A stretch of DNA of 64,000 nt from Bacillota bacterium (GTDB taxonomy: Bacteria; Bacillota; UBA4882; UBA10575). Where the stretch lies: positions 16,531-80,530 of the forward strand of contig JAKOVI010000130.1 of NCBI GenBank assembly GCA_029782135.1, read 5' to 3'. Of the stretch, positions 62,955 through 64,000 are shown piece after piece. Every line of letters starts with the position of its first letter. The first letter of the stretch is position 1. Under the pieces are notes generated by a model, which made no database searches, was not told the origin of the DNA, and was given only the letters and a program-made list of their open reading frames with translations. Both the position numbers and the translations under genes were made by a program.

Positions 62955-62998
62955 AAAACCCCGCGTCCGGCACGACGGGTGACAGACGGGCGGGGACC
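62955..62998 (+). other. G+C-rich hairpin region before the cyclo-ligase gene
   Basis: CCCCGC near 62962 can pair with GCGGGG near 62990 across a GC-rich centre, just before the ribosome site of the cyclo-ligase gene. It may be a structured leader. I could not match it to a known riboswitch, including the THF class. Confidence 0.3.
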
Positions 62999-63018
62999 GG
63001 ATTAAGGAGGAACGGTTG

Positions 63019-63594
63019 ATGGAGACGCGCTGTGATAAAAAAACACTCCGCCGTTATTACACCGCGGAGCTTAATCTCCTCACCAAAGCGGAGGTTGAGG
63101 CCAAAAGCAAATTGATTTGTGAACAAGCACTTGCTTTGCCGGTCTTGCAGACAGCACGGACGGTGGCTGCTTACGCTTCCTTTGGGAATGAGGTCGCGAC
63201 AACCGGCTTGATAACTGTTCTGCAAGAACGGGGCTTTTCGGTAGTGCTGCCGGTCGTAAACCGCTTAGCCCGGACGATGGAGTTTCGAGAGATGGAAACG
63301 TTCGGTTCGTTGCAACCGGGGGCTTTTGGTATCGGAGAACCGGTCCAGGGCCAACTCTGTCCGCCGCAACAAATCGATCTCTTCTTCGTGCCCGGCTTGG
63401 CTTTTGACCTCCACGGCCGGCGGTTAGGGCGGGGGGCGGGTTATTATGATCGTTATCTGGCACAGGCGCGCCCCGGAGCGATGAAGATCGGGCTGGCTTA
63501 TCAACTGCAGATTACGCCTTGTTTACCGGCGGAAGCACACGATATCATGATGGATCTGATCATTACCGAAGAACGAATCGTTACTCTTGGTTAG
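63019..63594 (+). CDS. 5-formyltetrahydrofolate cyclo-ligase
   Basis: A 191-residue folate enzyme that converts 5-formyl-THF, a dead-end form, to 5,10-methenyl-THF using ATP. Family marks are a basic N-terminus (KKTLRRYYTAELNLL), TVAAYASFGNEV, and the nucleotide-binding FFVPGLAFDLHGRRLGRGAGYYDRYL. ATG 63019 lies eight bases after AAGGAGG; TTG 63016 is a near alternative. Its end overlaps the end of the convergent PspC gene by 14 bases. Confidence 0.95.
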   Translation: METRCDKKTLRRYYTAELNLLTKAEVEAKSKLICEQALALPVLQTARTVAAYASFGNEVATTGLITVLQERGFSVVLPVVNRLARTMEFREMETFGSLQPGAFGIGEPVQGQLCPPQQIDLFFVPGLAFDLHGRRLGRGAGYYDRYLAQARPGAMKIGLAYQLQITPCLPAEAHDIMMDLIITEERIVTLG

Positions 63595-64000
63595 TGTCAT
63601 CAGTTCCTCCCCGTCCATCTTCTCTTTTAAAACCACGCGCCAGAATGACGGCACCCAAGAAGATGAGTAAAAGCGGCAGGGTGAAACGGTGGAAGCTGAA
63701 GGGGATCAATTCCCGGAGCAAAAAAAGCAGACCAATAAAGATCAGGACAAAACCACCGATCCGCCACCGGTTTTCCTGCACTTCCCTTTCGGCCGGAGGA
63801 ATGGGTATTTCCTCGCTCGTTTCTTCGTCAACAGGGGAGGTTTTTTTTTCTTCCGGGATGACTATCCAGGCCAGGAGATAAGCAAAGATACCTCCACCAA
63901 AGAAAAAGGCTAAAATCCATAATAAACGTACGATTACCACATCGATTCCGAAATATTCGGCTAAACCTCCGGCCACCCCGGCAATCATTCTTTCCCGGGT
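63581..64000 (-). CDS. PspC-domain membrane protein (5' end outside window)
   Basis: The visible 139 residues run from the window edge to the stop. The PspC signature (RMIAGVAGGLAEYFGIDVVIVRLLWILAFFFGGGIFAYLLAWIVIP) begins right at the edge: the frame continues as TRER before it, and PspC proteins normally start about 10 residues further out, so the start is missing. After a Glu-rich linker there are two more membrane segments (IGGFVLIFIGLLFLL, FTLPLLLIFLGAVILA). PspC-like proteins respond to envelope stress; partners are not visible. The last 14 bases overlap the cyclo-ligase gene. Confidence 0.9.
   Translation of the reverse strand, partial: TRERMIAGVAGGLAEYFGIDVVIVRLLWILAFFFGGGIFAYLLAWIVIPEEKKTSPVDEETSEEIPIPPAEREVQENRWRIGGFVLIFIGLLFLLRELIPFSFHRFTLPLLLIFLGAVILARGFKREDGRGGTDDTNQE

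Noticed and set aside
1..64000. CRISPR arrays, insertion sequences, prophage, rRNA and tRNA genes
   Set aside because: No regularly spaced repeats, transposase or phage structural genes, and no conserved rRNA or complete tRNA cloverleaf seen on either strand.

Overview
This window looks like chromosome from an endospore-forming member of the Bacillota (Firmicutes). Five sporulation loci are recognisable: spoIVFA/spoIVFB, ytfI/ytfJ, spoIVB-spo0A, spoIVA, and an SH3-GH18 protein of the spore-cortex type. Gene order also fits: rng-rplU-prp-rpmA-obgE-proBA-nadD-yqeK-rsfS, and hisS-aspS next to a 6S RNA. Leucine-tRNA synthetase is preceded by a T-box leader, a Gram-positive trait. Base composition is near 50 % G+C, ribosome binding sites are strong (AGGAGG type), and TTG or GTG starts are common. 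This suggests a deep-branching Clostridia or Limnochordia-like lineage, but the species cannot be named from sequence alone. I see no rRNA, tRNA, CRISPR array, insertion sequence or prophage; nearly everything is core chromosome.

Layout. 1-12.8 kb is a mixed block: the 3' end of argS, a lipoprotein zinc peptidase, an orphan TRAP-type binding protein, rqcH, a Ca2+ P-type ATPase, ytfI/ytfJ, a lone receiver protein, a ferredoxin and a 1053-residue glycoside-hydrolase-like protein. 12.9-26.6 kb is the spoIVF, radical-SAM pair, rng, rplU-prp-rpmA, obgE, proBA, nadD, rsfS block. 26.6-38.3 kb holds T-box-leuS, spoIVB-spo0A, a SteA/SteB-like pair with two envelope glycosyl or phosphoglycosyl transferases, nfo and a DinG-like helicase. 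38.4-42.8 kb is a minus-strand polyamine operon (potABCD) behind an HTH-cupin regulator. 43-52.4 kb holds envelope and housekeeping genes (GH18, M16 peptidase, dut, DUF512 radical SAM, der, plsY, gpsA, and a secreted protein that may be CBM9-like). 52.9-64 kb holds spoIVA, hup, lepB, an MBL hydrolase, hemZ, a parvulin-TPR protein, hisS, aspS, 6S RNA, 5-formyl-THF cyclo-ligase and the 3' end of a PspC-domain gene.

How the parts work together. SpoIVB, SpoIVFA and SpoIVFB form the sigma-K checkpoint, Spo0A is the entry regulator, and SpoIVA is the coat-basement ATPase. Prp lies between L21 and L27, and L27 carries the N-terminal extension that Prp removes in Staphylococcus. Proline synthesis (proBA), polyamine uptake and tRNA charging complete the housekeeping picture. 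I found no clear new defence or mobile system. The least explained items are the intracellular-looking GH-like protein (9.6-12.75 kb), the Spo0A-linked SteA/SteB/GT2/MraY-like cluster (31.8-35.4 kb), a perfect palindrome inside a promoter-like sequence at 21.73 kb with no convincing gene behind it, and the leuS T-box whose final hairpin has no U-tract.
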